Positions 43,030 through 53,387 are shown, counted from the stretch's first letter. The stretch is DNA of 64,000 nt from JAJCZZ01 sp964569085 (GCA_964569085.1 CAZMTA010000003.1:124001-188000), one strand, 5' to 3'. Notes: generated from the sequence alone by a model not told the origin. A program made the numbers and translations.

Positions 43030-44622
43030 GTGGCCGACGCCGACGCCTTCTACCACCTGGGCCACGCCCGCTGGTACCTCGACGGCTCGGTCTGGGACTC
43101 CTCCTTCCCGTGGACCGCCTTCGGGGCCATCGGCGACGTGGGCGCCGACCTCTGGTGGGGCTTCCACGTCCTCCTCCTCCCCTTCGCGGGCTTCGACGAC
43201 CCCGCCACGGGCATCCGCCTGGCGGCCGGCGTCCTCACCGTGGCGGCGCTGGTGGGGGTGGCCCGGCTGGCGGTTCGCCACGACTTCCTGGGCGCCGTCC
43301 TCTGGCCGGCCCTCTTCTTCGTGGCGGTCCCCAACGTCCTCTTCCGCTACCTGGCCGTGCGCCCCGAGGTGCTCTCCATCCCCCTGGCGCTCCTCCTCCT
43401 CTCGGCGCTGACGCGGCGGAGGCCGTGGCAGGCGCTGGCGCTGGCCACGGGGATCACCTGGGTGCACCTGAGCATGTTCTGGCTGGGCCCGGGTCTGGCC
43501 GTGGTCTGGGCGGGGTGCGTGCTGGCGGACCGGGCGCTCCTGGGCTCCGGCGAGGGCGGGCCGGCGGGCGAGGGCGGGCGGGCCACGGCCGCCGGGCGGT
43601 GGGCCTCCCTTCCCGCGCTCCTGGGGCTGGTGGGCGCGGGCACCGCGCTGGGCTGGCTCCTGCGGCCGAACGCCCTGGGCGCGGCGGAGCTGGCGTGGAT
43701 CCAGATCGCCCAGCTCCTCCTGGAGAAGACGGGGGACACGCCCCTCACCTTCGCCGTGGACCTGGCGCCCCTGCCCGGCGGGGTCCTCCTCTCCACCGCG
43801 TGGCCCCTCCTCCTGGCGTGGGCGGGCGGGCTCCTCTACGTGGGCGTGACCGCCATGGACGAGCGGGCCGACGTGGAGGCCGTCCCCCACCGGGAGCGGG
43901 TGCTCCTCTGGAGCTCCACGGTCCTGGCGGCGGGCTTCCTCTTCCTGACCGTGGCCGTGGCGCGGCGCTCGCTGGTGCACTGGGCCGCCTTCGCCACGGT
44001 GGGGCTGGCCGTCGTGGTGACGTGGATGACCCCGCCGGACCGCCGGGGGACCGCCCGGCGCGTCCTCCTGGCGTCGCTTCCCCTCCTCTTCGCGTGGTCC
44101 CTGTGGCGCAACGACCTGAACGCCCGGTACGTGGCGCTTCCGCCCGACTACCTGGCCGAGGTGGCGGAGTGGCTGGAGGCCGAGTCGGAGCCCGGCGAGA
44201 TCGTGTTCAACACCCACTGGGACACCTTCGGGCCCCTCTTCGCCCGGAACCGGACCAACCGCTACCTGGGCGGGATGGACCCCATCTTCCAGTACGCCCG
44301 GGACCCGGCGGCGTACTGGGCCTTCCACCACCTCTCCACCGACGTGGCCACCACGGTGACGTGCCCGGCGCCGGACTGCGAGCCCGACCAGGTCCGCGAC
44401 ACCTGGGCGGCCGTCCGGGAGGACTTCGGGGCCCGCTGGATCCTGGTGGAGCCCCGGCGGAATCCGCGCCTCTCCATGTTCCTCCTGGAGGACCCGCGCT
44501 TCCGCCTGGCGCTGGAGACGCAGCGGGAGGCGGTCTTCGAGGTCCTCCCCCCCGGGCAGACCGCGCCCCGGCCCGACTTCCTCGACGACCCCGACGGGGA
44601 GCTTGTGCCCGGCGAGCCCTGA
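43030..44622 (+). CDS. GT-C-type polytopic glycosyltransferase-like membrane protein
   Basis: 530 residues from GTG 43030. The N-terminal ADADAFYHLGHARWYLDGSVWDSSFPW is the acidic first extracytoplasmic loop of GT-C folds (Asp at the catalytic position), followed by about eleven hydrophobic segments and a soluble C-terminal region (ETQREAVFEVLPPGQ). Such proteins usually move a sugar from a polyprenyl-phosphate donor. The loop is normally preceded by a helix, and that helix is encoded just upstream of the annotated start. Partner and donor unknown; a GT2 lies nearby at 45622. Confidence 0.7.
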   Translation: MADADAFYHLGHARWYLDGSVWDSSFPWTAFGAIGDVGADLWWGFHVLLLPFAGFDDPATGIRLAAGVLTVAALVGVARLAVRHDFLGAVLWPALFFVAVPNVLFRYLAVRPEVLSIPLALLLLSALTRRRPWQALALATGITWVHLSMFWLGPGLAVVWAGCVLADRALLGSGEGGPAGEGGRATAAGRWASLPALLGLVGAGTALGWLLRPNALGAAELAWIQIAQLLLEKTGDTPLTFAVDLAPLPGGVLLSTAWPLLLAWAGGLLYVGVTAMDERADVEAVPHRERVLLWSSTVLAAGFLFLTVAVARRSLVHWAAFATVGLAVVVTWMTPPDRRGTARRVLLASLPLLFAWSLWRNDLNARYVALPPDYLAEVAEWLEAESEPGEIVFNTHWDTFGPLFARNRTNRYLGGMDPIFQYARDPAAYWAFHHLSTDVATTVTCPAPDCEPDQVRDTWAAVREDFGARWILVEPRRNPRLSMFLLEDPRFRLALETQREAVFEVLPPGQTAPRPDFLDDPDGELVPGEP

Positions 44623-44699
44623 GGCGCATGGTGGGGGACCCCGGCGCCCGGCGTGTCCCGGAGCCACGGCGACCCTCCCCCGCATCCCCGGAGCACCCC

Positions 44700-45593
44700 A
44701 TGTCCGAGCGCAGGAAGGCCAGCGACTTCCCCCAGGAGGTCCTCAAGCTCTTCGACGGCTACGTCCACGGCCACATCGAGCGCCGGGACTTCCTGGAAGG
44801 GGCCGCGAAGGTCCTGGGCGGCGGGGCCGCGGCGCTGTCGGTGCTGGAGGCGCTGCGCCCCAACTACGCCTGGGCGCAGCAGGTGCCCGAGGACGACGCC
44901 CGCATCGGGACCGAGTGGGTGGAGTACCCCTCCCCGGACGGGTCCGGGACCATGCGGGGCTACCTGGCCTGGCCCGACGGGTCCACCGGGGCCGAGGCCG
45001 CCGTCCTGGTCATCCACGAGAATCGGGGCCTCAACCCGTACGTCCAGGACGTGGTGCGGCGCTTCGCCGCCGCGGGCTTCACCGCGCTGGGCCCCGACGC
45101 CCTCACGCCGCTGGGCGGCTATCCGGGCAACGACGACGAGGGCCGGGAGATGCAGCGCCGCCTCGACCGCGACGTGATGATGCAGGACTGGCTCGCCGCA
45201 TTCCGGTTCCTGCGGGCCCACGACCGCTCGACCGGAAGGGTGGGCGCCGTGGGCTTCTGCTACGGCGGGAGCGTGGTGAACCAGCTCGCGGTCCGCGTAC
45301 CGGAGCTGGGGGCCGGAGCGCCCTTCTACGGCTCGGCGCCGGACCTGGCCGACGTGCCCGCCATCCAGGCTCCGCTCATGATCCACCTGGCCGGGCTCGA
45401 CGACCGGGTGAACGCCGGCTACCCGGACTACTTCACCGCGCTGGAGGAGCACGGCAAGGAGTTCTCGGTCCACGTCTACGACGGCGTGAACCACGGCTTC
45501 CACAACGACACCACGCCGCGCTACGACGAGGAGGCCGCGACCCTGGCCCAGGAGCGGACCGTGGCCTTCTTCGACCACCACCTGCGGGGCTGA
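44700..45593 (+). CDS. Dienelactone hydrolase family protein
   Basis: 297 residues. Oxyanion/acid region VIHENRGLNPYVQDV, nucleophile GFCYGGSVV (Cys in GxCxGG), HLAGLDDRVN (Asp) and DGVNHGFHND (His), the Cys-Asp-His triad of DLH. N-terminal extension with RRDFLEGAAKVLGGGAAALSV resembles a Tat signal (single Arg pair), so it may be exported. It hydrolyses dienelactones or other esters; substrate unknown. Confidence 0.85.
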   Translation: MSERRKASDFPQEVLKLFDGYVHGHIERRDFLEGAAKVLGGGAAALSVLEALRPNYAWAQQVPEDDARIGTEWVEYPSPDGSGTMRGYLAWPDGSTGAEAAVLVIHENRGLNPYVQDVVRRFAAAGFTALGPDALTPLGGYPGNDDEGREMQRRLDRDVMMQDWLAAFRFLRAHDRSTGRVGAVGFCYGGSVVNQLAVRVPELGAGAPFYGSAPDLADVPAIQAPLMIHLAGLDDRVNAGYPDYFTALEEHGKEFSVHVYDGVNHGFHNDTTPRYDEEAATLAQERTVAFFDHHLRG

Positions 45594-45621
45594 CGGCCCC
45601 GGGCCGCCAGGGGCGAGGCGG

Positions 45622-46635
45622 CTAGCGGCGGAGGCGCAGCTCGCCGTCGGGGGCGGGCGGCTCGGAGACGGCCGGCTCGCCCCCCGCCTCCGAGGCCCAC
45701 GGCTCCCGGATGTGCCGCTCGAAGTTCTGGCGGTCCAGGCTCACGACGGTGTCGAGGATCACGCCGGTTGTGAAGGCGACCACGCCGGTCAGGACGAGCC
45801 CCACCGCCAGGACGGCCAGGGGGACCCGGTACACGTACTGGAAGCGCACGTAGTCCAGGATGGGCGGGATCCCCGCCAGGATCCCCAGGAGCGTCGCGGC
45901 CACCCCGATCCCCCCGAAGAAGGCCAGGGGCCGGTAGTCCTTGAACAGCAGGACGATGAGGCGGAGGATCCGCGCGCCGTCGCGGGTGGTGTGGAGCTTG
46001 GAGCGGCTCCCCTCGGGACGCGACCGGTAGTCGATGGGCTTCTCCACGATGCGCAGCCGGCGGTCCAGGCAGTAGACCGTCATCTCCGTCTCGATCTCGA
46101 ACCCGTCGTGGAGGAGGGGTACCGAGCGCGCCACCGCCCGGTTGAAGACCCGCAGCCCGCTCATGACGTCCTGGAGCTGGCTCCCGTAGAGGCGGTTGAT
46201 GAGCCAGGTGACGAAGCGGTTCCCCACGCCGTGGAAGGGGCGCCGGTTCTCCCGGGCGTACGCTCCGCCGGCGTGGCGGTCCCCGACGGCCATGTCCGCG
46301 CCCCCCTCCCGGACCGCGCGCAGGAGGGGCGGGAGCTCCTCGGCGGGGTAGGTGCGGTCCGCGTCCACCAGCACGTAGAGGTCCGCCGAGACCTGGCGGA
46401 GCGCCGTGCGCACCGCGATCCCCTTCCCCTGGCGGGGCTCGTGGAGGACGCGCCCCCGGCAGCCCAGCTCCTCCAGGATCGCCCGGGCCACGTCCCCGGT
46501 GCCGTCGGTGGAGGCGTTGTCCACCACCACCAGCTCCGCCTCCGGGAGCGCCGCGTGGTACTCCCGGAGCACGTCCGGAAGGGTGGCGGCCTCGTCGAAG
46601 GCGGGGATGAGGACGGCTGTGGAGGGTCGGGCCAC
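45622..46635 (-). CDS. Family 2 glycosyltransferase with two C-terminal membrane helices (DPM-like)
   Basis: 337 residues. STAVLIPAFDEAATLPDVL, VVVDNASTDGTGDVA, VLHEPRQGKGIAVRTAL, LYVLVDADRTYPAEELP (DxD-type), MAVGDRH, and LQDVMSGLRVFNR define a polyprenyl-phosphate mannosyl/glucosyl transferase-like GT2; helices near residues 240-260 and 280-310. It would load a sugar onto a lipid carrier, the kind of donor a GT-C enzyme uses, and the GT-C gene lies just 1 kb away. GTG 46635 has GGGAGG at ideal spacing; GTG 46677 is a less likely alternative. Confidence 0.88.
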   Translation of the reverse strand: MARPSTAVLIPAFDEAATLPDVLREYHAALPEAELVVVDNASTDGTGDVARAILEELGCRGRVLHEPRQGKGIAVRTALRQVSADLYVLVDADRTYPAEELPPLLRAVREGGADMAVGDRHAGGAYARENRRPFHGVGNRFVTWLINRLYGSQLQDVMSGLRVFNRAVARSVPLLHDGFEIETEMTVYCLDRRLRIVEKPIDYRSRPEGSRSKLHTTRDGARILRLIVLLFKDYRPLAFFGGIGVAATLLGILAGIPPILDYVRFQYVYRVPLAVLAVGLVLTGVVAFTTGVILDTVVSLDRQNFERHIREPWASEAGGEPAVSEPPAPDGELRLRR

Positions 46636-46823
46636 GGGACCTCCCGGGCGGGAACGGGGCACCGGTCCGCCCGACACGGCTCCGTCGGGGGACGCCGGGA
46701 AACGGTATCGCGGCCGCGCCCCCGGGGCGAGGGGGGAGCCCTCCGCCGACTTGCCCCCGGCGGCGGCGCGGCCGAAGCTTCCGCCCTCCAGGCCCTCCCT
46801 TCCGCCCCGGTCCCACGGCTCCC

Positions 46824-47596
46824 ATGACGGCCCCAGTCGCCCTCTTCCCCACGTGCCTCGGGGACCGCTTCTTCGCCGAGGCGGCCGCCGACACGGTCCG
46901 GCTCCTCCGGCATCTGGGGGTCGAGGTCACGGTGCCTCCGGGCCAGACCTGCTGCGGGCAGCCCGCCTTCAACGCGGGGCACGCCGACGCGGCCCGGAGC
47001 ATGGCGGCCCGGACCGCCGAGGTCCTGGCCGACGTCGAGCACGTCGTGCTCCCCTCCGGCTCCTGCGCCGCCATGCTCCGGGAGCACATGCCCGAGCTGG
47101 TGGGGGGAGCCCGGGCCGGGCTGGCGCGGCGCGTGGCCGACCGGAGCTGGGAGCTGTCCCAGTTCCTCGTCCGCGTGCTGGGCCTCCAGTCGGTGGGGGA
47201 CGGGCTCGCCGGGCGCCGGGTGGGCTACCACCACGGCTGCCACGCCCTCCGGGGCCTGGGCGTGGCCGACGAGCCCGTGACGCTCCTGCGCAACGCCGGC
47301 GCCGAGGTGGTCTCCTGGGAGGCGGACCGGGAGTGCTGCGGCTTCGGGGGGCTCTTCAGCGTGAAGCTCCCCGCGGTCTCGGGCGCCATGGCCGATCGGA
47401 AGCTGGACACGCTGCCCGCCGTGGACACCCTCACCTCCGCCGACGGCGGCTGTCTCCTCCAGCTCGGAGGCCGGGCACGGCGGAGGGGGGAGGCGTTCCA
47501 GGTGCGGCACCTGGCCTCGGTGCTGTGGGAGGCCACGGGGAAGGGCGGGGCGGACACCGGCGCCGGGTCCGCCCCGGCCGACTCCCGGGAGGCCCG

Positions 47597-47600
<4 letters not shown>
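46824..47600 (+). CDS. lutA: LutA: Fe-S subunit of the lactate-utilisation complex
   Basis: 258 residues with two CCG-type cysteine-rich domains: PTCLGDRFF ... GQTCCGQPAF and PSGSC, then GYHHGCHALRGLGV ... ECCGFGGLF. Same architecture as LutA/YkgE. With LutB and LutC it oxidises L-lactate to pyruvate. The three genes overlap by 3-4 nt and form a tight operon. Confidence 0.92.
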
Positions 47601-48987
<1,387 letters not shown>

Positions 48988-48991
<4 letters not shown>

Positions 48992-49587
48992 GCCGTCATC
49001 GGATCCTGCGCCGCGTGCGGGAGGCGCTGGCGGAGCGCGAGGCCGCCGAGCATCCCGGGGCCTTCCAGGGCTGGCGGGAGCCGGTGGACGCGGGAGGTCC
49101 GCCCGATCCCGTCACGGCGTTCGGATGGGCCTTCCGCGGCAACGGGGGCGAGACCGTCTGGGCCGCGGGCCCCGACGACACCCGCGCGATCCTGGCCCGG
49201 CTGGTGGGGGACGCCGACGGAGTTGCCGTGGGCGCCGGGGTGCCGGCGGGCCTCGTCCCGGACCTCCCCCGCGTGGATCCCGCGGACGCGCCCGTGGGCG
49301 TGTCCATGGCCCGGGGGGCCGTCGCGGAGACCGGGTCCCTGCTCATGGACGCCCGGGACGGCCGGCGCCCCCAGCTCCTCCCCCCGACCCACGTGGTGCT
49401 GGTCCGGGCCGACACGGTGCGGGGCACCCTCCTGGAGGCCCTGGGGTCGGCGCGGGAGGACCTCCCCTCCGCCCTCGCCCTCCACTCGGGCCCCAGCAAG
49501 TCCGCGGACATCGGCCAGATCCTCGTGGTCGGGGTCCACGGGCCCGGGCGGGTCGTGGCGCTGATCGTGGGGGACGGGGCGGCCTGA
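48988..49587 (+). CDS. lutC: LutC: DUF162/LUD subunit of the lactate-utilisation complex
   Basis: 199 residues. ATG overlaps the lutB stop (ATGA). GVSMARGAVAETGSLLMDA, PTHVVLVRADTV and SGPSKSADIGQILVVGVHGP are the LUD-domain signatures. Final gene of the operon; followed by a strong hairpin. Confidence 0.92.
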
Positions 49588-49600
49588 GCCCCCACGACGA

Positions 49601-49636
49601 CGGCCCCGGAGCGCCGGTTGGGGCGCCCCGGGGCCG
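49601..49636. terminator. Terminator between lutC and the convergent ferritin-like gene
   Basis: CGGCCCCGG (49601-49609) pairs with CCGGGGCCG (49628-49636); inner region AGCGCC/GGCGC extends the stem. No T-tract. Confidence 0.6.
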
Positions 49637-49663
49637 AAGCCTCCGCCGGAAGGGAACGGAGCG

Positions 49664-50089
49664 CTACTCGGGCCAGTCCTGGAGCATCTGCTCCGTCTCC
49701 TCGGCGTGGCCGGTCTCGTCGGCGATCATGTCCTCGAGCTGCACGGCCAGCCCCTTGTCGCCGAACTCGGCGGCTTCCTCGGCCCGGCGGGAGTAGGCCT
49801 CCACCGCCTTCCGCTCCTCGGCCAGGACGGCCTGGAGCATCTCCCGGTTGGAGTGGGCCTCCGGAACCGGACGGGCCTCGGTGGTGGGCTCGCCGCCCAG
49901 GGCCACGATCTTGTTGGCCAGGAACACCGCGTGCTCCTGCTCGTCCGTGACCTCTTCGAGGAAAAACCGGACGAGCTGGGGGCGGTACGGCCCGGTGGCC
50001 TTCGCCGCGTACGTGATGTACTGGGTGATGGCGCAGAGCTCGCCGGCCAGATCGTCGTTCAGGTTCGCGATGAGCGTCTCTTTGTCCAT
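49664..50089 (-). CDS. Ferritin-like diiron protein (bacterioferritin-related)
   Basis: 141 residues. Four-helix bundle with Glu in LAGELCAITQY, E-x-x-H in VTDEQEHAVFL, Glu in AEERKAVEAY and DETGHAEETEQML, giving a full diiron site. Shorter than bacterioferritin (158) and lacking the heme Met region. It may store iron or detoxify peroxide. Inner ribosome site is weak. Neighbours do not show a redox operon. Confidence 0.82.
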   Translation of the reverse strand: MDKETLIANLNDDLAGELCAITQYITYAAKATGPYRPQLVRFFLEEVTDEQEHAVFLANKIVALGGEPTTEARPVPEAHSNREMLQAVLAEERKAVEAYSRRAEEAAEFGDKGLAVQLEDMIADETGHAEETEQMLQDWPE

Positions 50090-50322
50090 GGATGCCAGGG
50101 GGTTGGAGGATCACGCCTCTCTCCACGTCCGGCCTACCCCGACGCCTCCCTCGGGTTGCGATCTCCGGGGGTCGTGGAGGCTCCCGAGGCCCGGGCCGCG
50201 TCCGCCCCGCTTTAACGCCCGCCGCCCTCCGGCCGTCCAAGGAGTCGAAGGCAGAAGGGCCCGCCGGGCTCGACCCGGCCGGCCGAGAGCGCGAGACGCA
50301 CCAGAGGAAGGAGCGACCGAGG

Positions 50323-50850
50323 ATGAGGACGACGATGAGCGCGATGGCCGTGGCGGCCCTGATCGCGATGACGGTGCCCACGGACGCGGTGGCCCAGCGT
50401 GGCCCCCGGGGCGACCGCGGGCCGGGCATGGCCCCCGGCGGGGGGGTGGAGATGCTCATGCGGATGCGGACCCGGCTCGAGCTGACCGACGAGCAGGTCG
50501 AGCGGCTCGACGCCATCCGGCGGGAGAGCGTGGAGCGCCGCGCCGCCCATCGGGCCGAGATGGACGAGCTCCGCTCGCAGGTGGCGGCGGGGGAGCGGAC
50601 GCGGGAAGAGCTCCGCGAGGCCATGGAGGCCCGCAGAGAGGCCGCCCGGGCGATGCGCGACGCCCAGCGGGAGCGGGTCGAGGCCGTCCTGAACGAAGCG
50701 CAGCTCCAGCAGGTGGAGGTGATGCGGGCCCGCATGGAGGGCTTCCGCCGCGGGCGCGCCGCCGGAGAGCGGGGGATGCGCGGGATGCGGGGCGGTCACC
50801 GGGGCCCGGGTGGTCCCGGCGGTCCGGGTGGTCCCGGCGGGGGCCGCTGA
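50323..50850 (+). CDS. Spy/CpxP-like periplasmic protein with Gly-Pro tail
   Basis: 175 residues. Signal peptide (MSAMAVAALIAMTVPTDAVAQ), a Gly/Pro/Met region, then an alpha-helical part with LELTDEQVERLDAIRRE and EAQLQQVEVMRARME, the two LTxxQ-type repeats of Spy/CpxP/ZraP proteins, which act as ATP-independent chaperones or metal-stress sensors. The C-terminus is a low-complexity GPGGPGG repeat. GGAAGGAG precedes ATG 50323. The gene runs into the hairpin at 50874. Confidence 0.8.
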   Translation: MRTTMSAMAVAALIAMTVPTDAVAQRGPRGDRGPGMAPGGGVEMLMRMRTRLELTDEQVERLDAIRRESVERRAAHRAEMDELRSQVAAGERTREELREAMEARREAARAMRDAQRERVEAVLNEAQLQQVEVMRARMEGFRRGRAAGERGMRGMRGGHRGPGGPGGPGGPGGGR

Positions 50851-50873
50851 CGTCCCGGCAGGCCCCCTGCGTC

Positions 50874-50908
50874 AAGCCCCTCCGGCCCGTGACGGGCCGG
50901 AGGGGCTT
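50874..50908. terminator. Strong bidirectional terminator hairpin at the left edge of the assembly gap
   Basis: A perfect 16-bp stem AAGCCCCTCCGGCCCG / CGGGCCGGAGGGGCTT around a TGA loop. It ends the Spy-like gene (plus) and, if the gap is false, the M6 protease gene (minus). The same hairpin reappears from 51030 on the other side of the N run. Confidence 0.75.
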
Positions 50909-50929
50909 CGTCGTTCAGCGGGGAGCCGT
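50875..50929 (+). repeat. 55-nt contig-end repeat, left copy
   Basis: Identical 55-nt sequence to 51030-51084, directly abutting the N run. It begins inside the hairpin stem and ends GGGAGCCGT. Fits two contigs that overlap by exactly one assembler k-mer (k=55). Confidence 0.85.
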
Positions 50930-51029
50930 NNNNNNNNNNNNNNNNNNNNNNNNNNNNNNNNNNNNNNNNNNNNNNNNNNNNNNNNNNNNNNNNNNNNNNN
51001 NNNNNNNNNNNNNNNNNNNNNNNNNNNNN
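50930..51029. other. Assembly gap (100 N)
   Basis: Exactly 100 unknown bases, the conventional placeholder for a gap of unknown length. Both sides carry the same 55 nt, so the real chromosome probably has no gap here. Confidence 0.98.
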
Positions 51030-51084
51030 AGCCCCTCCGGCCCGTGACGGGCCGGAGGGGCTTCGTCGTTCAGCGGGGAGCCGT
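51030..51084 (+). repeat. 55-nt contig-end repeat, right copy
   Basis: Same as 50875-50929. It contains the last codons and stop of the M6 protease gene (minus strand, stop at 51070-51072). Confidence 0.85.
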
Positions 51085-53010
51085 CGTGGTGCCCCGGAGC
51101 CACGCCCGGAGATCGCCCACGTCGTAGGTCCCGTTCCGGTTCCCGAGGAAGTCGAGGTGGGTCCGCTCCGCCCCGGTGGGCGCCGCGGCCCCCCCGCCCA
51201 CGAAGGGCTGGGCCAGCGAGCGGGGATCCGGCTCCCACGCGCCCACCACCAGGGGGATCCTGATGAGACCGGAGGAGGCCCCGGCGGCGTCCCGGACCTC
51301 CACCTCGAGCTCGAGGACGGTCCCCGCGGCCGCCTCCACGGCGCCGGTGAGCCGGAGCTCGTCCTCCTCCAGGAGGGCCGCGACCCCCGCCGGCGGGCGC
51401 GCGTCCAGGGCGTACGGGAGGGCGCCGCCCCCCACCCGGAGCGTGACGTCCAGGGGGTTCACCCCGTCGGCGGTCAGCGCCGTGTCGGGGAGCGCCAGCC
51501 CGGGCACGGCCCCACGGGAGACACGCACCCGGGCCACGCCCCCCTCCACCCGGATCGAGTGGACCGTCACGCCGCTGGCCGATCCGTCGAAGCGGAGGGT
51601 CCCCGGATCGGTGAGGCCGTGCAGCTTCCGGCGGCCCTCGCCCACACCCCAGACGTCGCCGGGGACGCCCCGGTCCCCGCCCTCCAGCGTCGTGCGCTGG
51701 AGCCCCCCGTCCGCGTCGCGCTCCACCAGGCTCAGGAAGTAGGGGAGCCCGCTGCCGGGGTCGGGACGCAGGAGGCCCATGAGGTCCTGGCGGTACACCA
51801 CCACGCCCTCCGCCGGAAGCTCGGCGTCGAAGCCCTCCCGGGTGCGGTACTCCAGGATCAGCGACTCCCGCCCCCCGGGATCCAGGGGGATCCGGAGCGC
51901 CCTCCCCGACTCCTGCACCGGGCGGAGGACGTGCTCCACGTCGACCCCCTCGCCGGCCACGTCGTACGCGAGCCAGTCCAGACGGTACTTGGAGCGGGCG
52001 GAGAGGTGGGTGGGTCCGAAGTCGCCCCGGTCCTCTCCGTGGACGCCGCACCCCCAGGCCCCGGCGGCCATGAGGCCCCAGCACCCGAGGACCCACCGGC
52101 GCCCGAAGGAGCCCGCCTCCGGGTCGACCGGGTGGTAGTAGTCCGGGAGGCCCAGGACGTGGCCGTACTCGTGGGCGATGGTCGAGGCGTCCTGGATCCG
52201 CGCCCCCGAGCAGTCGGTGGCGCTCTGGATGATGTAGGCGTTTGCCCGGACGAAGAGGGTGTCGCTCCCGGCGCGGAGGTCCCCGCTCTCGAAGGGGCGG
52301 CGGGCCACGCCGGCCAGCGCCCACCGGTGGGGCCACACGCCGGGCCCGCCGCACGACGCGGCCACCTCGAGGAACTCGAAAGCCAGGGCGTCCACCCAGC
52401 CGTCGTCGTCCCCCGAGTTGGGCACGCCGTCGGGCCCGTCGTTGTCGTAGCGGCCGAAGTCCACCGTGGCGTCCACGGTCTCCAGGGCCTCCATGAGGTG
52501 GGCCCCGAGCTCGTTCTCCGTGCCCAGCCCCGACGAGGCGCCGACCGCGCCCTCGAGCGTCACCCCGGTCCGCACCCACGGCAGGACCGTGCCCGTCACC
52601 GTGAGGAGGCCCCGGGAGAACTCGCGGTACGCCTCGGTCAGCGTGCCCCGGGGGGCCGGACCGTCGAAGAGGACCCGCTGGAGATCCCCGGCCTCGATCC
52701 AGGGGTCCGGGGTGTCGGCGAACAGGGTGGGCACGACGAGCATGCGCTGGGTGCCGCTCACCCCCACCACGCTCCGCGTCCCGTCGGGCGCGACCCGGAA
52801 GAGGCCGTTGGGCAGGGTGTACGCCGTGCTGTCCCGGGCCCGCTCCGCCAGGTACGCCGGAGGCACCGGGAGGCCGCGGAGCTCCGCCAGCGCCTCCACG
52901 TCCTGGGCCGACGCGCCGGGGACCGACCCCGCCGCCAGCGCCGCCCCCACCGCCATCGCCCGCACCACCCGACCGGCCCACCGGGGCCGCCTCCCCGCGC
53001 GCCCGCTCAC
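51070..53010 (-). CDS. Secreted M6-like zinc metalloprotease with dockerin-like C-terminus
   Basis: 646 residues from GTG 53010. Signal peptide (VVRAMAVGAALAAGSVPGASAQ). Catalytic motif IAHEYGHVLGLPDYYHP (H280, E281, H284, with LPDYYH as in M6/immune-inhibitor-A proteases), then beta-sandwich domains. The last 25 residues, with DFLGNRNGTYDVGDLRAWL, are a calcium-loop/dockerin-like motif (DxxGNxNGxxDxGDL) recurrent at C-termini of exported Gemmatimonadota proteins. The start overlaps the stop of the lipoprotein gene upstream by 3-4 nt, so the two are co-translated. Only the very end lies in the duplicated 55-nt contig end. Confidence 0.85.
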   Translation of the reverse strand: MSGRAGRRPRWAGRVVRAMAVGAALAAGSVPGASAQDVEALAELRGLPVPPAYLAERARDSTAYTLPNGLFRVAPDGTRSVVGVSGTQRMLVVPTLFADTPDPWIEAGDLQRVLFDGPAPRGTLTEAYREFSRGLLTVTGTVLPWVRTGVTLEGAVGASSGLGTENELGAHLMEALETVDATVDFGRYDNDGPDGVPNSGDDDGWVDALAFEFLEVAASCGGPGVWPHRWALAGVARRPFESGDLRAGSDTLFVRANAYIIQSATDCSGARIQDASTIAHEYGHVLGLPDYYHPVDPEAGSFGRRWVLGCWGLMAAGAWGCGVHGEDRGDFGPTHLSARSKYRLDWLAYDVAGEGVDVEHVLRPVQESGRALRIPLDPGGRESLILEYRTREGFDAELPAEGVVVYRQDLMGLLRPDPGSGLPYFLSLVERDADGGLQRTTLEGGDRGVPGDVWGVGEGRRKLHGLTDPGTLRFDGSASGVTVHSIRVEGGVARVRVSRGAVPGLALPDTALTADGVNPLDVTLRVGGGALPYALDARPPAGVAALLEEDELRLTGAVEAAAGTVLELEVEVRDAAGASSGLIRIPLVVGAWEPDPRSLAQPFVGGGAAAPTGAERTHLDFLGNRNGTYDVGDLRAWLRGTTTAPR

Positions 53011-53387
53011 GGCACCAGCTCCACCCGGTAGCCCGAGAGGTCGGCGCGGAGGACGTCGTCGGGGTCGGCCACCTGGAGGACGGTCGCCGCCGGGGGCCGC
53101 AGGGTGTCGGCCACGGCCACCCGGAAGGTGAGGGCCCCGGCCGCGTCGGCCACCACGGCCACGGCCACGGTGTCCCCGCCCGCCGGCTCGGCGAACAGCC
53201 AGCCGTCCCGGGAGCTCACGCCCTCGATCCCGGGACCGTGGAGCCGGAGCACGGCCGCGCCCTCCGCGCCGTGGGGCGACACGAGGGAGGCCGTGAGCGT
53301 CCCGGGCCCCGGCGCCGGCCCGGACTCGCACGCGGCGGAGAGGAGAAGGGCCAGGAGGAGGGTGCCGCGGACGGGGAGACGACGCAT
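53007..53387 (-). CDS. Small lipoprotein, partner gene of the M6 protease
   Basis: 126 residues. Signal ending LLSAAC. The mature part is a short beta-rich domain (LTASLVSPHGAEGAAVLRLHG, TVAVAVVADAAGALTFRVAVADT, ADLSGYRVELVP). It recalls a family that often stands beside surface proteins in Gemmatimonadota, but I cannot name it. Gene overlap with the protease suggests a binding partner or anchor for it. Confidence 0.65.
   Translation of the reverse strand: MRRLPVRGTLLLALLLSAACESGPAPGPGTLTASLVSPHGAEGAAVLRLHGPGIEGVSSRDGWLFAEPAGGDTVAVAVVADAAGALTFRVAVADTLRPPAATVLQVADPDDVLRADLSGYRVELVP

Noticed and set aside
50790..50850. GPGGPGG repeat as a collagen-like or tandem-repeat element
   Set aside because: Only a short low-complexity tail of the Spy-like protein; no array.
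50874..51064. Two tandem terminators on either side of unknown sequence
   Set aside because: The two copies are identical over 55 nt including non-hairpin sequence and abut a 100-N placeholder, which fits an assembly overlap better.
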